Source of the DNA: Monosporascus cannonballus | Lineage: Eukaryota; Ascomycota; Sordariomycetes; Xylariales | Assembly: GCA_004154925.1 (NCBI GenBank) | Contig: QJNS01000035.1 | Location: forward strand, 4,899-68,898 | Reading direction: 5' to 3' | DNA: 64,000 nucleotides | Shown: positions 41,101 through 55,420 of the stretch, in pieces | How positions within the stretch are numbered: the stretch's first letter is position 1 | How the letters are laid out: each line of letters begins with the position of its first letter | Notes under the pieces: generated by a model | Database searches by the model: none | Seen by the model: only the letters and a program-made list of their open reading frames with translations | What the model was told of the DNA's origin: nothing | Program-made: the position numbers and the translations under genes

Positions 41101-44100
41101 CGCCGGTTAACAAGTTCTCGGGGGGCCATTGGATACAGCCGTTAACAAGAGCCCCTGGCACACATGAGACGCTGGAGATTTATATCTACGTAGCAGACCA
41201 AGAACTTCCCAAGAGCACTTCTCGTAGCGCATTCATCCATGGAACAGAACGGAGCACTGGGCCCCAAATTACTCCTGGCGGTCTCGAGGCTGTGTCGGAC
41301 GCAGCACAAACTAGAAGCCTTCGAGAACATGCTCCTTGCCAAGTTTAAATTGAGCTGATGTCACGATAGTATCTGTGCCTGGGACCCAGAAGAAAGATGA
41401 TCGGATGCGCCAACTAAGTGATGCTCCTTGCTCTTGCTTCTGTATTACACCTGCCTTTGCTGTAGCGGCAGCGTTAAGAGTTCGGCAACGAACAAAGTAG
41501 TATGCTTACGAAGCAGAGATTGCATTAACAGCATTGAGTCCGTCCATTCCGCAATCGCACATTGTCCCGAGGCTCCCGCGGGTTCTGGAGAGGCTCCTGG
41601 GTTCTGTTTATGCACCGTCTGCAAGGGCGACTGGGGCTGACCACGAAGCCTGTCATTCGATATTGCTGTAGCTTCTCGAAGCCCTCTGCCTTTCCAGAAA
41701 GATGCTAGATTGGGTTAAGGTCAATTTCGAAGGCCTGTCTGGGATCCTCATGCTACCCTGCTTCACCGGGTGGGCAGTGTGGGTTGGCACCGATCTAGCA
41801 GCCCTGATCGTACCCCCACAGCCAACCATACGGCAGGGCGACGCGAACGTCAGATTTGGAGTGGATTCAAGTCCCAAATTGCCAGACAGTCGGTGTATGA
41901 CCGCTACCTAAAATGAACCAAACTCGGGGAACGGTTCCGACGCGGTGAATACTAGGTAGTTGTCATTCCAAAGTGTACATAATGGCACTCACTCTTGTAA
42001 CGTAACAGGTATCATGAGCTTGCATGAATTTGTCTTGGACGGCCAGTCAGTCCAGTTCCTGTTTGCAAAGCTCGAATACTGAGGGCAAAGGTCGGGGGAG
42101 CTCTTCGGGGCATTCTCTCAACTCGCCTGTATTACCCTGAGGATGGAATAGGAGGAAACGCCTCTCTAATCCAACGAGGCGGCGATGTATTGAAGACACA
42201 ATCCAGTAGATATTCCAGAGGAGTATCGGAGGGGGGTGGGGGATCAAGGAGGGCATAGGGCTGGTCTCTGGAAATACAGTGTGTAAGAACCCTTACCTTG
42301 TCGACTGCGTGTATGATGAAGTGATTGGATGTAGGGCAGTTTCGGTCTATTTCCCGGTTAGGCTACCAGAGTCGAGATTCGACGTGTGATTGGTATGGAG
42401 GGGACTGGCCAGTGCCAAAACTTTACACACGGTACGGTATCTACCTAGGCGTCAGCCACGGCAACTGGAAGTTTGCGGCTAGGGAACTCGATATCAACAG
42501 TCACCTATGTTCCTAGCGGAACGAGTGCAGCAGATATCAAGATTATGTGATGAGAGTCCCAGTTCAGCTATCCAAAGTATATCAGTGCCGCACCTGGTGA
42601 CCACAGATGAACTGATCGTACGTTTTGGATAGGAATAATCGAGAATTTGAAAACAAGCAGTGGTTTTTTCGCCAATAAAAAGATTGGAATTACTATATTT
42701 TGCAAGTTTCATATATACTAGTGCATTAGGTAGGTACATAGTTACCCAGATGTTGTTGTACCTTTAGTAACTCGGACAGCGTATCTTGGGGAACTGGTCC
42801 TATCGATTCCATGTCAAGCAAACAACCCCCTCATCCTGTATCATGCGACTTGAAGCATAAGTACCGCGTTTTTCCAGACTTGCCATTATATTCCTGCTTG
42901 TCTTATTTACAACGTGGCTGTTGCCATGCCTGCTGATGCTGCGACTGGCAACAGAAGGTCGTCCGATACCTCTTAGACACGACGATATACTACCAAAACA
43001 AACAATAGGAGATATGAGAGTACGCGTAAGAAGTTGGGACTTATCGGTACTTGTACTCATGTCTGTCACAAGCAGCTCGGCCCATACTTCATTTCCATAA
43101 ACCTATATTTTTTTTTTGTATATAGCTGCTGCTATGCCAAGAAAGTCTATTTGGAACGAAGAGGCGGTACGGAGAAAAGACTGGAGAACAGTTACCGCTT
43201 TGCAGCTGGTACAGTACTTATCTGCCGATACATCTATTATTTGAACACAGATATACATACACAGATATATCGAGGACAAGTCTAGACGCAATTATACGTA
43301 TTCGAGCGGCTACTTCTCATTAAGGGTAGATATGTGCGAGAAAAATAAACAGTTATTACTTGAAGGAGAGCTGGTCATATACCTAATGCACCTACAGTAA
43401 ACCTTGCATGACGTTGAGATGTAGCCTAGGTACTATGCCCATGGAGGTAAACGCCAGCACTAGGGCTGGACAGCACATTGGCATGTACTGTACATAGGAG
43501 GTTGTAATGGTTAACCTTAAAGAACAATTGTAGACAGGCTGTTGCGTGTCCAGTGCCTGTTCTCACTACATGATCGTATACATGGATGTACATATATAGT
43601 AGCTTCCAGCCACCGCTTTAGTCATACATTCCTCTGTGCATAAAAAGCACTTCATCAGCCACCACACATCACTTACCTAGGTGCAACTTCAACAGCAACA
43701 CAATCTGGATATCCTCAAATGCTTTAGAACCTGACAGTGCCTCGCTTTAACATACGTAATAAATACACAATCAATGTCACTGTTTGATTTACAAAAGAAG
43801 AATGCTATATCATACAATTGTATGATTGATAAGGAGGGGTGTCTGGCATCTCTTAGGTGGTGCATGTATGGGAGAAATCCAAGCCCCGGCATGGCTAAAG
43901 CCTAGGTGATAGCCACAATGGCCTGAGCTAAGAAACCTCTTTAGGTGCTAAGGCTGCGACCTCCGCTAAACAACACATCAAAATTGGATCCACCGGTAAT
44001 GGAGTGCAGGGGACTCCAGGAGTACTTGGGTACATGACCACCAGAGATAAGGTACATACTCTCTAATGTACTTCCAACGAAGAAATCATCTAAGCCCGAT

Positions 44101-45159
44101 TAGGTGAAAGCGCACTTCTCAAGGGACATCTGAGCAGGGGAGCCATTTCATCACCTCTCATAATTTTCCTCCTTCTATCATCCTAGTACCGACAATCCCA
44201 TACGGCGTCTTCCTTCGTTCTAGTCGCCGCCAAACCTACTTGTACTCAGCCGTACGCACGCACCATCGTCATATGAAACCTTCCTTTCTTTTGTAATACA
44301 CTCACTACCTGAACCTTCACCTACTCTTCCTACCCATCCTTACCTTTGTCGCCGTTTCCCTCTCTGCGCGTATCGGGCGTATGGACTGCAATAATAAACA
44401 GCAACGGCAACAGCGACGACGATAACAACAACAGCAATCATACGTCGCATTTTGTGCTTGAGGGTAAGTCAGGATCACATATTGCTCTGTTTCACCAGCC
44501 CTTGTATGTATCTGCTCTACGTAGCTCTCCTGCATCAACCACCCACTTCCCTGTGACGTGAGCTCTCATCTTATCACGGCACGGGGCACGCGGCGTTTGC
44601 TTCCAACTAAGCCCCGTGGTCCTGCCACGTCTCAACCACACCCCCACGTAGCATCTCTGTTTGTCGAACGTCTTCGCGTCTTGTCTGGTCTTGTCTGATC
44701 TGGTCGCTGGGAACAAGGTATGTGTGCGATCAGCATGCCCTTTTCCCAGCTTCAACCTGTATCATAGTCGTGCCCTATTTGCCCTCTGAGGCTGCCGACA
44801 ACGGGCGGCTCCAGCTTCTCGAGGCGCCACCGGGTCACCGACGTCGTCGCAACTGCCACAATATTCTGCGGGGGTTCGATGGTGTATTCGACAAAGCGCA
44901 AGCCTGATCGCAGTGTCACCCCTTGATTCATGTTGACATCGTGACATCGTTCCCCTCATACCCTACCACCGTTCTTCAGACACCCTAGATCTCACTGCCC
45001 CAGTCCAGCCATTGGCACGAAGCTTATCCGATTATGTTATAGGCCTCTTTGATCTGAACTGGACTTCGCGCCGCATCGAAAATTCCCTAGCTATTGCCTA
45101 GAGCAGGGCGCACACACCCGTTTGAGCGGATTGGACAGGCAATATTCGAGTGTTTCGCC
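35152..45159. other. Ten-kilobase region with no supportable gene
   Basis: I read six frames through this stretch and found no protein motif, splice-consistent exon chain, transposase, reverse transcriptase or LTR. Composition is near 50 percent GC in much of it, so it is not the AT-rich product of RIP seen elsewhere. The longest open frames (for example 39998-40393, minus) are within the length expected by chance. The right part (44160-44700) turns CT- and CA-rich and is probably the promoter and 5' leader of the zinc-finger gene. Possible contents are long noncoding RNAs or very old repeats. Confidence 0.5.
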
Positions 45160-46850
<1,691 letters not shown>

Positions 46851-49550
46851 GAAGGCGACTCCGGGTATTACTCAGACCCCTTGGTTTTAAACGAATCTAT
46901 CGTCCCCATCTTCTCACCTACTATCCGATAGATTTCCTCATTCGCGTCTCCGCCTTCGCAACGCACTATTCAATACCCGGAGGTTGATTCACTACCGACC
47001 ACATGATTTCAGAAGGGAAAACCTCATATCCGGCGTTACTCTGAGCCATGGTCGTATCGGGTTCGGTGGGCTCCGACTTGGCGTTATGTGTTTTTTCTCT
47101 GAGCTTATTTGCCTCTACCACAACTAATACAGCGCGTGAAGTGTCCCCGAGCGGTGATCTTGTGGGCTTTTCTTTAATAATACGAAGTCTGCCGTCTCGC
47201 GTCTCTAGATGACATGCGCGGGATCGGGTGGCGGACCTGATTCCATTATCTAGCCTTTGGCTCTCTTCTCCCGACATAGACTGGGTAGGCTTCACAGACC
47301 TTGACGACGACACAACGCGCCATATAGAGCGCATAGATGGACGGTAGGAAGCAATGGATGGTCAGCGGATTTTAGACGGGGCGAGCGGGGCGGGCAATAA
47401 AAGTGCTTGCTTGGTTGTAGCAACTGAATACAGGACAGGGTATAAGGAGGGCGTTGATTTGTTTGTACAGTAGCGCATGCATGCCACTTTCGCCCTTCGA
47501 CTCCTGCTTGCCCGAAGCGAGCCAAAATAAAAAGCGAGAAAGCGTCCGTTGATTTTACTTCAGATGGGGTGCTATGAAGAGCCCGGGTGAATAGGAAATT
47601 GTCATAATTGCCCAAATAGGTAAGTAGGCACTTTTTATTAGCAGGACATTCGCTTTAATGCATCCGTTGTCTTTCTACGAGCAAAAACATCTGGGGCCTA
47701 TATAGTTTAAGTGTGGCTTGCATCTTTTGCATGACTAGCTCTACGCCTTGACATCAGACATGTAACAGGAAGGGTCAAGATGCCTGGCGCGGGGTCTCGA
47801 TAGTTACTTCAAAAGTTCGTACATTCGGCACATACAAATATATATGTAGGTACAGCTGCATGATCGAATGGCTCTATATCAGGAGGAAGCTCAAACTCCT
47901 CATGGCAGTAAATCCAGCTTGATTAATACATAAGTCATCTAATAAGTCACGGGTGCGCTTCTACGCGGGTTTTTTTTTAAAAAAAACTTTTCCTTTTCTT
48001 TCACCTTTTCTCTCCACCCCTCTCCTATCCCCTTCTGCTTAACGAACGGTAACCACGTGATTGTGGCGTCCAAGACCTTGCCCAGAACTGACTGCCCTAG
48101 ACCAGCGGCAGCCACTATCCCCTTGCTTCCGCGTGGCTACCGACATTGACGAAGCCTCTGATCCTTTTCTTTCCGAAAGGACACTGGGATAGCTTCGCGG
48201 GTAAAGTACCGACCATGACCCAACGTGGCTGGGCTCAATATTCAGTTCAGCCTCGACCGACAAAATAACCAATAGTCACATTCCGGCCTCTGCCGCTCAC
48301 ATCACACCACTGAGACCCCGGAAGCTCTCAGCCGGCCCAAGAGAATATAACTCCCATTTATATGGACATCCCCCGAAAAACCTCGTACGATAATAAAACA
48401 CCAGAATCAGCTCTGGGCCGTATGAGGACACATTGTAAGCTTGTCTTTTGTTTTTTTCGGTGCCTACCGAGGACCCTCCGTATGGGTCCCTGCGTGATAT
48501 TCTCCCGAATTTTTGATTTCTGATCACACTCCCCATCATCGTACCAACATCCGTTCGCCTTGGCCGGAGTCTTTTTTTCGCGTCTAATTACCATCGCGAT
48601 GCTCGAACCGGTGTGGCGCTAGTTGTTTCTCCGTATGATTTCTGACTATGGTCCCTTTTCGTTAAAAAGTCACGCTATTCCACCTGCCTGTGGCATCTGT
48701 GTCCAATACCACTTTGCCATACGCCCCATGGCGCACTCGTGGTGGCACACTTTGCATCACTGTAATAACGGGGAAAAGATATTGAACGCCTGGTTTCCCT
48801 GACCAGCTGAGACCCAGGCGGTCTCCATCTTAACCATGGCTTCATTCTAGGATCGTGACTCGAGTCCTTTTCCGAATCGTTTTGCTCTCTCTTGTAGGCT
48901 TCGTCTCGTGCGGCCCACAGGTCGAGCCCCCTACCGTCCCTAGGACGAGTCGTCATGCGCTCGCTCGTTTTTCGTGTCTGACCCAGAGCGCATAATTCCC
49001 CGGGGTGCTTCTACCTATCACTTGGGTATCAGCCGATCTTCCTATTTTGCTGGTCAGGCTTCTGTCACGCCTTGTCTACGGTCTACCATAACATCGTGGG
49101 CAACGCACCGTGGACGTACTCTGATCGCAACCCGAATTGCTATCTACTGACTGCTGAATCACTTGCGGGTACTACACTGCGATGAGCCAGCAAGCCCTCT
49201 ACACTTACTGCCCCCTTACTAGCCATCTGTCCCCCTTACAGTAGCCGCGCTGCAATACGAGCAGTGTCACTCCTGCTCTACATCTGAGTACTTGCTTTAT
49301 AAACACCTCCAACTTCGCCAGCGCTTCGGCGTGCCCTCCTAAGCCAGGTTTCCGCGGCCTCGGCGACGGGTACTCGCTCCGTCACAGCGATCCAATCGAA
49401 TAAGAGAAAAGGGGTATCCCCTCAGAAGCGCATCGCGGAGCTACCATCATGATTAGTATCCAGGACTTGTTGCTGCCGACGGAAGAAGAGCCTGCTGCTA
49501 AACCTGGAGGAGTGGACGGGGGACGCCCGACAGCCGCCGAACCGGCAGCA
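46851..49550. other. Intergenic, 2.7 kb, nothing supported
   Basis: No recognised coding frame. The first few hundred bases probably form the 3' UTR of the zinc-finger gene. An A/T homopolymer pair (t9 a6) lies near 47971-47986. The ATG at 49449 is in frame with the next gene and could extend it by 34 residues. Confidence 0.45.
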
Positions 49551-50814
49551 ATGACGACTCACTTCCGGATAGAGTTCGTCCTCGACACCGTCTGTCCACA
49601 TTGCTACATCGGCCTGAAGAACCTCGCAGCCGCCATTCAGATCCATCAGGAGCTCCACCCGGGAGATACCTTCGATGTCACCTTCTCTCCTATAATAATC
49701 CATCGCGCCGCTGGTCGAAATGGTAAGCCATTTTTCACTTGCTCATCCATTAGCCATCTTATGATACGCATTCTCTACCAATCGAAGGTACCCTGGGGGG
49801 TAGAGGGGGGCCTGGTTAGTAAACTTCCTCGGTTCTCTTGGTTATGAGGGGCAGCCACACGCCTATGTCTCGAGGTCGTCGTGTCACTGAGATCTATGTT
49901 TGGCGACCTTATTACCGTGTCAACTACGGGATCACCACATCCTGAACCTGGCCTGACTGCTACGCGGGGAACACTACGTTGACGCTCTTGTCCTACCACT
50001 GTAGCCGATGATAAAGGCACGTATTGCGCCTCGAGTGGCTGGTCACGTTTTCATGTCGGCCAAATGGACTAACCTGGGAGCCGCAGCCAGCATCGCCTTT
50101 AGTCGCCAGGGCAAAACAGGAAACACACGCGACTCCCACAAGCTCTTACGATTTGCCCTTGAAGACGAGCCGTCTACTTCGCGGAGCACAGCCTTCATGC
50201 GGAGCGCCCAAACGGCAGCGCCGCTGGCGCCCCTGAATACGGGAGCCGCCGCTCGTCAATTCAATGCTCCCACTACCCCGGCAGCCACTAACCCTACATC
50301 TGTAACCTCTCCCGCAACCCAAACGACGCCTTCGGGGTCCATATCCTCTCCTATGCCCAGCTGCATTTCCATCCCCTTTCCCCAGCCACAGACGCGGGGC
50401 CCATCACTGCAAATGCGCCTCGCGCACGCAATCCTGAAGGGTTACTTCGAGGGGGACCGCGACATATCTGACCGCGCGTTCCTGGCCGAGGTCGGAGCCG
50501 CCGTAACGGGGTATCCCGCGGCGGAGATCCGCGCCTGCCTGGACAAAGCAGACGACGACGACGATGAGAGCGGCGGCCGGTGGGGCCGCGCCGTCGACGC
50601 CCTCGAGGCGGACGTCCGCCGCCGCGGCATCACGGCCGTGCCCACCATCATCGTCCAGGACCGCTACCTCGCAGGCGGGTGGCAGGAGGCGCGGCTGTTC
50701 GTCGACCTCTTCGAAGGCATCAGGAGCGGGGCGGTGCCGGGTGCCGGACCAGGCGCCGTGTGCGGCGACGGCGGTGTCAAGGCAAGAGGGCGTGGAGGCG
50801 CGGGCTCCTGCTAA
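49551..50814 (+). CDS. DsbA/FrnE-type thioredoxin-fold oxidoreductase, model uncertain
   Basis: Exon 1 (49551-49722; 49449 is an alternative ATG) opens MTTHFRIEFVLDTVCPHCYIG, the FrnE/DsbA active-site pattern with CPHC. The last exon carries GKTGNTRDSHKLLRFA, HAILKGYFEGDRDISDRAFL and the cis-Pro region ITAVPTIIVQDRYLAGGW, the typical C-terminal half. Two joins are possible. An acceptor at 50035 (cctcgag) gives an in-frame 316-residue protein. An acceptor at 50004 (ccactgtag) adds a family-like helix (DDKGTYCASSGWSRF), but the frame then breaks near 50060. A Thr/Ala/Pro-rich insert of about 90 residues separates the halves and is unusual for the family. These enzymes catalyse thiol-disulfide or isomerase-like chemistry in the cytosol. 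Confidence 0.72.
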
Positions 50815-51861
50815 TGCCCATCGTGTTCGCGTCACCCACGCCCACGCATAAGCTCACTGCTCGCTACCACGGCGACAAATAATGAGCACGGACGGTGGTG
50901 CCGTTGCGAGGTAGGGCTGCTTCTTCGTCGTCCCCTTATTCGAATTCGAGACGTGCAGCCCACGGGGAAGCAGGAGGTGACTGCTGATATCCCCAGGCCA
51001 TTGGCCGGGATTCCGCGCCAGAGCTGCGGACCGGGGGCTTGCGAACGCGGGTTGAGTCCCGGCGCCCACAGTGACGAGTCAACATCGTCCATCCACCCGT
51101 CTGTTCGGTACGTCTATCTCCCCATGGCCTTGTCATTGTCCTTGGGCAAATGGAAGACGGCGGCGCAGCGCAGCGCAGAGAAGGCCTACCTAGGGACGAT
51201 GCGGATGTGGGACCGACCGGGTGTGTTTCCATCAGTCGCAGATCCCGCAACTGCCCGTGGGGCGCGGTTTGTGTGCTTGATATATATATGTATGAGCATC
51301 GTATAGCATAGCATGGCGGGCGGCATCTTGATTTCTTGTTTTTCCGACCTGGGGGGGGGGCACAGGGGGCGTCTCTTTCAGCTGTAGAAATTTATTTGTT
51401 GGGTTTCCTTCCGTCTCGGACGAAGTTGACCGACGAGAAGACCGTGAGAATGGCTAATTAATCTTTATGTCGTGTTTCGCCCTTCCTTCGTAGAGGAAAA
51501 GGGGCGTTCTGTACTTATATGCCTAGCGGTGAATATACCTCTCGCTTGTAACTCGTGGCTATCCATCCCTAGAGAGGAATACGCCAAGTGAACGACGACA
51601 GCCTCTTCTCCTTGACCCCCGCGGGTTCCCGACGCCCTAGGCGTACAAGAGGATAGAGCCAGCTTAGGTACGCAGAAGAGGGAGAGGGCGCGCATACGAC
51701 CCTCTAGGGGGGTTACAGGGGGCACCTCGACGGATCATCATCCACTCATCGACCATACCGGCTTGCTAACCCGGTGTACGGGTCCCGTGTGCAATCCCAT
51801 CCCCCAATAGACGCGAAGTCGCCGCCCACGTTTTAATACTCGTCAATCAACCACCACACGC

Positions 51862-51896
<35 letters not shown>

Positions 51897-52801
51897 ACTC
51901 TCCTCCCGTGGCCCGCACCGCGACGCGGACCCCTCTGCCTACCTGTCCCACCAGCTGCACATGACCTTTCTAATAAACATCCCGCGACAGCCGCGTCTCA
52001 GCCTACCGCCGTGGACACCGCGGAGCCGTATGCTACGCGGGCATTAAACCGCGCAGGAGATCCGGCCGCACGATCAGCCAGATAGGGGAGCCCGAGTCAC
52101 CCCGCTAGACTAGACGTGGTGTTCGGGCCGGGATTTTCGCCCTCTCGACGTCTCGTCGTCTAATTAGCGGCTTGTCGTGGGGCCGCGTGGGGGGAGGTCC
52201 GTACCTAATTAAATGTGTGAAGCGGCGGGCCGGGAGGCGAGGTGATGGAGGCGGACGGCCGAATGGATTATCGGTATTGTATTTGCGCTTATTGCTTGAT
52301 GCTGTATTGCGTACGTACCCTCAGCAACACGTTGCGGAAACGCGCATATCAAATTCGCTCTATACCAAGCCTGCCGTTATTACCATTACAGGCGGCAAAA
52401 AGGAGAAGAAAAAAAAGCCATAACTCGACCGTATCGCTGGCTCTCCCTTAGTCGGGTAGTACAAAAAAGGGGGCCGGAGAAGTAGATGTGGAAGCGAGAT
52501 AGTAGCAATAGCTGCCCGGAACTCCCTCAATCCCGCTCGTTTATCGCTTCCCGTCCGTAAGTCAAACCAAACGCCTTCAGATGCATGTTTTCCCTTTCTT
52601 TTATGGCCTTTCGCTATACCCGTGTAGCTCGTAGACAAACGACCGCCGCTACGATACAAGCAGAATTCCACCGCCCTTGAACTCCGATGCCGACCGAACC
52701 TAGAATGCCGTAAAATCTCCCCCATCGGGACGAAAGAAAGATAAGAAACGCAGACGGGTCATTAAACGGTGGCCGCCGGACAGACCCCGGAGACCCCGCT
52801 C
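50815..52801. other. Intergenic, 2 kb, with a 33-base C run
   Basis: Tail-to-tail space between the DsbA-like gene and TFIIE beta. It holds a pure C run of 33 at 51864-51896, and no gene was recognised. Such a run is rare in real DNA of this kind and may mark a collapsed or joined sequence. Confidence 0.5.
51864..51896. repeat. Poly-C run (33 bases)
   Basis: Thirty-three consecutive C between CAA and ACTCTC. Together with the runs at 1-28 and 17203-17221, one of which adjoins Ns, this suggests sequencing or assembly problems rather than biology. A real G-quadruplex-forming tract cannot be excluded. Confidence 0.9.
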
Positions 52802-53728
52802 CTATCCCTTCCGGTGGCTGCTGTAGTCCTGCAGCAGGTGCGACATGTGGACGTTCTGCTGGGGCTTGGAGCCGCGGTTGCCGCGGCGCTTGGGCTTCTG
52901 CTTGGCGGCGGCGGTCTCGATCTTCTTGAGGCGGGGGTCCTCGCTGGCGGGCTTCTGGCCGACGGCGGTGAGCTTGCGGACGATGTCGTCGACGCCGGGC
53001 ACCTCGACGCGGTGCCACATGGCCTTGAACTCCGGGTCGACGCGGTGGGCGAGGCGGGGGTCGTCGATCCAGATGAACTTGGCGTGGTTCTCCTTGCGCG
53101 TGCGCACGACGAGGATGCGGTGCTCGGCCTCGAGCTCGTCGATGGCCTGGTCGCAGTCGGGCCAGCCGTCCTTGAGGTCCTTGACCGCCAGCGCCGACGC
53201 GTCCGTCTTGGCCTGCAGGTGCTCGAGCAGCGACAGCTTGGACTTGACGCCGGGTATCTTGGGCCGGAACTCGTACTTGCCCAGCTTCCAGCTCAGCTGC
53301 TGCTTGTCCTTGTCGCCGTCCCTGGGGCGCGGGGCCGGCGTGAACTGCATGCGGGGGTGCTTGCGCATGAGGGCGGCGAACTGCTGCTGCTGCGACTCCG
53401 GGGTGTGCTGCAGGGACAGGTGGTCGAGGATCTCCTGCAGGGTCTTGGGGGCGCCCTTGGACTTGAGGAAGTCGACGGCGTACGACAGGTGCGTCAGCAT
53501 GTCGTTGCCGTAGCTCGTGTTGGCGGCGGCCATGGCGGCGGGCGTCGGGGTGGGTGAGGCGCCGCGGTTATCCCGGACGGAGGCGGCAGCGACCCCGTCG
53601 CGCTTCTGGCGCTTCGAGGGCGTGCCGTCCGTCTTGGAGGCGTTGGACGCGTTGGAGGGCGAGGGGGACGGCGGCGCGAGGCGCTTGGTGCCGGGTGCGA
53701 GCTTCGAGGACGCTGCGAGGTTCGACAT
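52802..53728 (-). CDS. TFA2: Transcription initiation factor IIE subunit beta
   Basis: A single 308-residue frame. TFIIE beta works with TFIIE alpha in the RNA polymerase II pre-initiation complex, recruiting and regulating TFIIH. The N-terminal 75 residues are Ser/Pro-rich with a basic patch (PSKRQKRDG). The winged-helix core starts SYGNDMLTHLSYAVDFLKSKGAPKTLQEILDHL, typical of the first wing, followed by FRPKIPGVKSKLSLLEHLQ, DLKDGWPDCDQAIDELEAEHRILVVRTRKE and FIWIDDP, then a long basic tail (KQKPKRRGNRGSKPQQN, HLLQDYSS). The order and length match fungal TFA2. The gene is GC-rich and intact and needs no intron. The start is the first ATG (MSNLAASSKLAPGTKRL). Confidence 0.93.
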   Translation of the reverse strand: MSNLAASSKLAPGTKRLAPPSPSPSNASNASKTDGTPSKRQKRDGVAAASVRDNRGASPTPTPAAMAAANTSYGNDMLTHLSYAVDFLKSKGAPKTLQEILDHLSLQHTPESQQQQFAALMRKHPRMQFTPAPRPRDGDKDKQQLSWKLGKYEFRPKIPGVKSKLSLLEHLQAKTDASALAVKDLKDGWPDCDQAIDELEAEHRILVVRTRKENHAKFIWIDDPRLAHRVDPEFKAMWHRVEVPGVDDIVRKLTAVGQKPASEDPRLKKIETAAAKQKPKRRGNRGSKPQQNVHMSHLLQDYSSHRKG

Positions 53729-55420
53729 GGCGACGACGGAGGCGTGTCGAATCCACCGTACCGTATCCTCTTGTTTTGGAAGGAGAAAGGTCCTCGCCGT
53801 GGTGAGTGAATCTGACTCGCGATGTCGTCCTGGAAGAGAAGGGCCGAGGCAGCGGATGGAATGAGGGACAGAAGAAAGGAATTGAAGGTATTTAGGAGCC
53901 GGTCGATCTCCCGTTACCTTCGACGGAACAAGGTTGAGTGGAATGAGTGAATGGTCAAGCTATCGAACAACCGATCAATAAGTCAATCAGTCAATCAGTC
54001 AATCAATCAGTCAATCAATCAATCAACCAATAAGCCAATACTCATCGTTAGGTAAAGTAGGAAAAGAGAGGTGGCTTGTCTTTTAAGTGGGGGGCGAGAT
54101 GTAAGAACTCGTGGCTGAATCCAACAAAACCGTGTGGCTTGGTTCTGGCTAAACAACCAATCAACTAACTAGCTCCGATATTATATACTCGAGCTCTAAG
54201 CTTAACTCTTTCCTCTTTCAGCAAAATGTGTAAGCCAAATATACAGGTCGAATAAGCTATACAATACCCCGTTCATCCCGATCTCCTATCAGTATAAATC
54301 TTTTTCTTTTTTCTTTCCCCTGTTTCCCCCATTATTATGCTACCTTTATTTAACCCGCCACGACTACGAGGTGCGGGATGATGGCCCCGTCAGCAGCCCA
54401 CCCAAAACCAGCAGAGATATCCCCACGGAGAACGCCATCGTTGATTGGCCGCACATCATGCTCGGGGAGATAAGGACTGCCTGCAGTACTAAATTACCGA
54501 GCGAGAGAGGACATGGTTGGTTCCCTAACTTAATAAGTGCTGGGTTCCGATCCCGCAGAAGGCAGTGTGAGAAAGTTGGCGACAGGCGCCGGTACACATG
54601 TAGATGGACGCCGAGTATCTCCCGGACTTCCTGGAGGGCCTTAAAGTACCGGGGGCGGCAATAACGCTAACCTCAAATAAAAGTTTACTCCATTAAAGGT
54701 CGAATTTTACTTACGGTGCGTAGTTCCATTGGTTCCCGCAGTGCCATATTTTCGAGAGCACCGACGCAGAATGCGGTTACCGGTTACTTTGAGGCTTCCT
54801 GGCAGTCGGCGGCATATCTCTTCTTCTGCTTCGTATATTCATCGTGAGATAGAAGGGTACTTCTTATTATCCAGGCATTGTTTGAGCGGAGAATAATATA
54901 TATCTAAGGTCTACGGTATACATAGCTAGGTAGCCAAGCTAGTCACGCAAGAGCTGCTGGACGAGATCGTGCCACGTGAAGTTAAGCACTAGCCGTCGGC
55001 ACTCTCCGCCAGACCTCTAGCGTCCTCACCCTGATAGTTTTATCCACACGCACAACACCCGCTGGAGGGCTTTCCCGAATTGCCGTGTTCCCACGACTAA
55101 GAAGGTGTGCTCCCACGTAACCGCCAAGTTATTCGTCTGTGCTATATCCGGTCCGTAATTTGTAGGGGCCCCAAGACTGTGAGTAACCTTTGTGGACGGA
55201 AGAGACCATGGAGTGGAGCAAGGGCCGGTGAGGGAAAACCAAGTTTAGCTGGTCTATTAAACATCGAAAAACGAAGTGATGTTGCTGTTGAAGATAGATA
55301 GATACCGACCCGCCGACCTTGTCACCACCGGCATCCAATACGTCTTCCTCATCATGCATATGTCCATTGCATTCATTCCCCGTCCTCCCGAACCCCGAAC
55401 ATAACACGGCAACCCTTCCT
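53729..55420. other. Intergenic, 1.7 kb, with simple repeat
   Basis: The promoter of TFIIE beta lies next to 53728. A TCAA/TCAG tetranucleotide array occurs at 53980-54030. From 54360 to 55060 no frame is supported. A string near 54540 (GGGTTCCGATCCC) looks like a tRNA T-arm, but no cloverleaf forms around it. Confidence 0.5.
53980..54030. repeat. Tetranucleotide microsatellite (TCAA/TCAG)n
   Basis: About twelve units of TCAA or TCAG in a row, upstream of the TFIIE beta gene. Noncoding. Confidence 0.9.

Noticed and set aside
52769..53557. 262-codon plus-strand frame
   Set aside because: Antisense shadow of the TFIIE beta gene, low-complexity Leu/Val/Gly sequence.
54538..54556. tRNA-like T-arm string (GGGTTCCGATCCC)
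   Set aside because: The loop lacks the invariant A and no cloverleaf forms around it.
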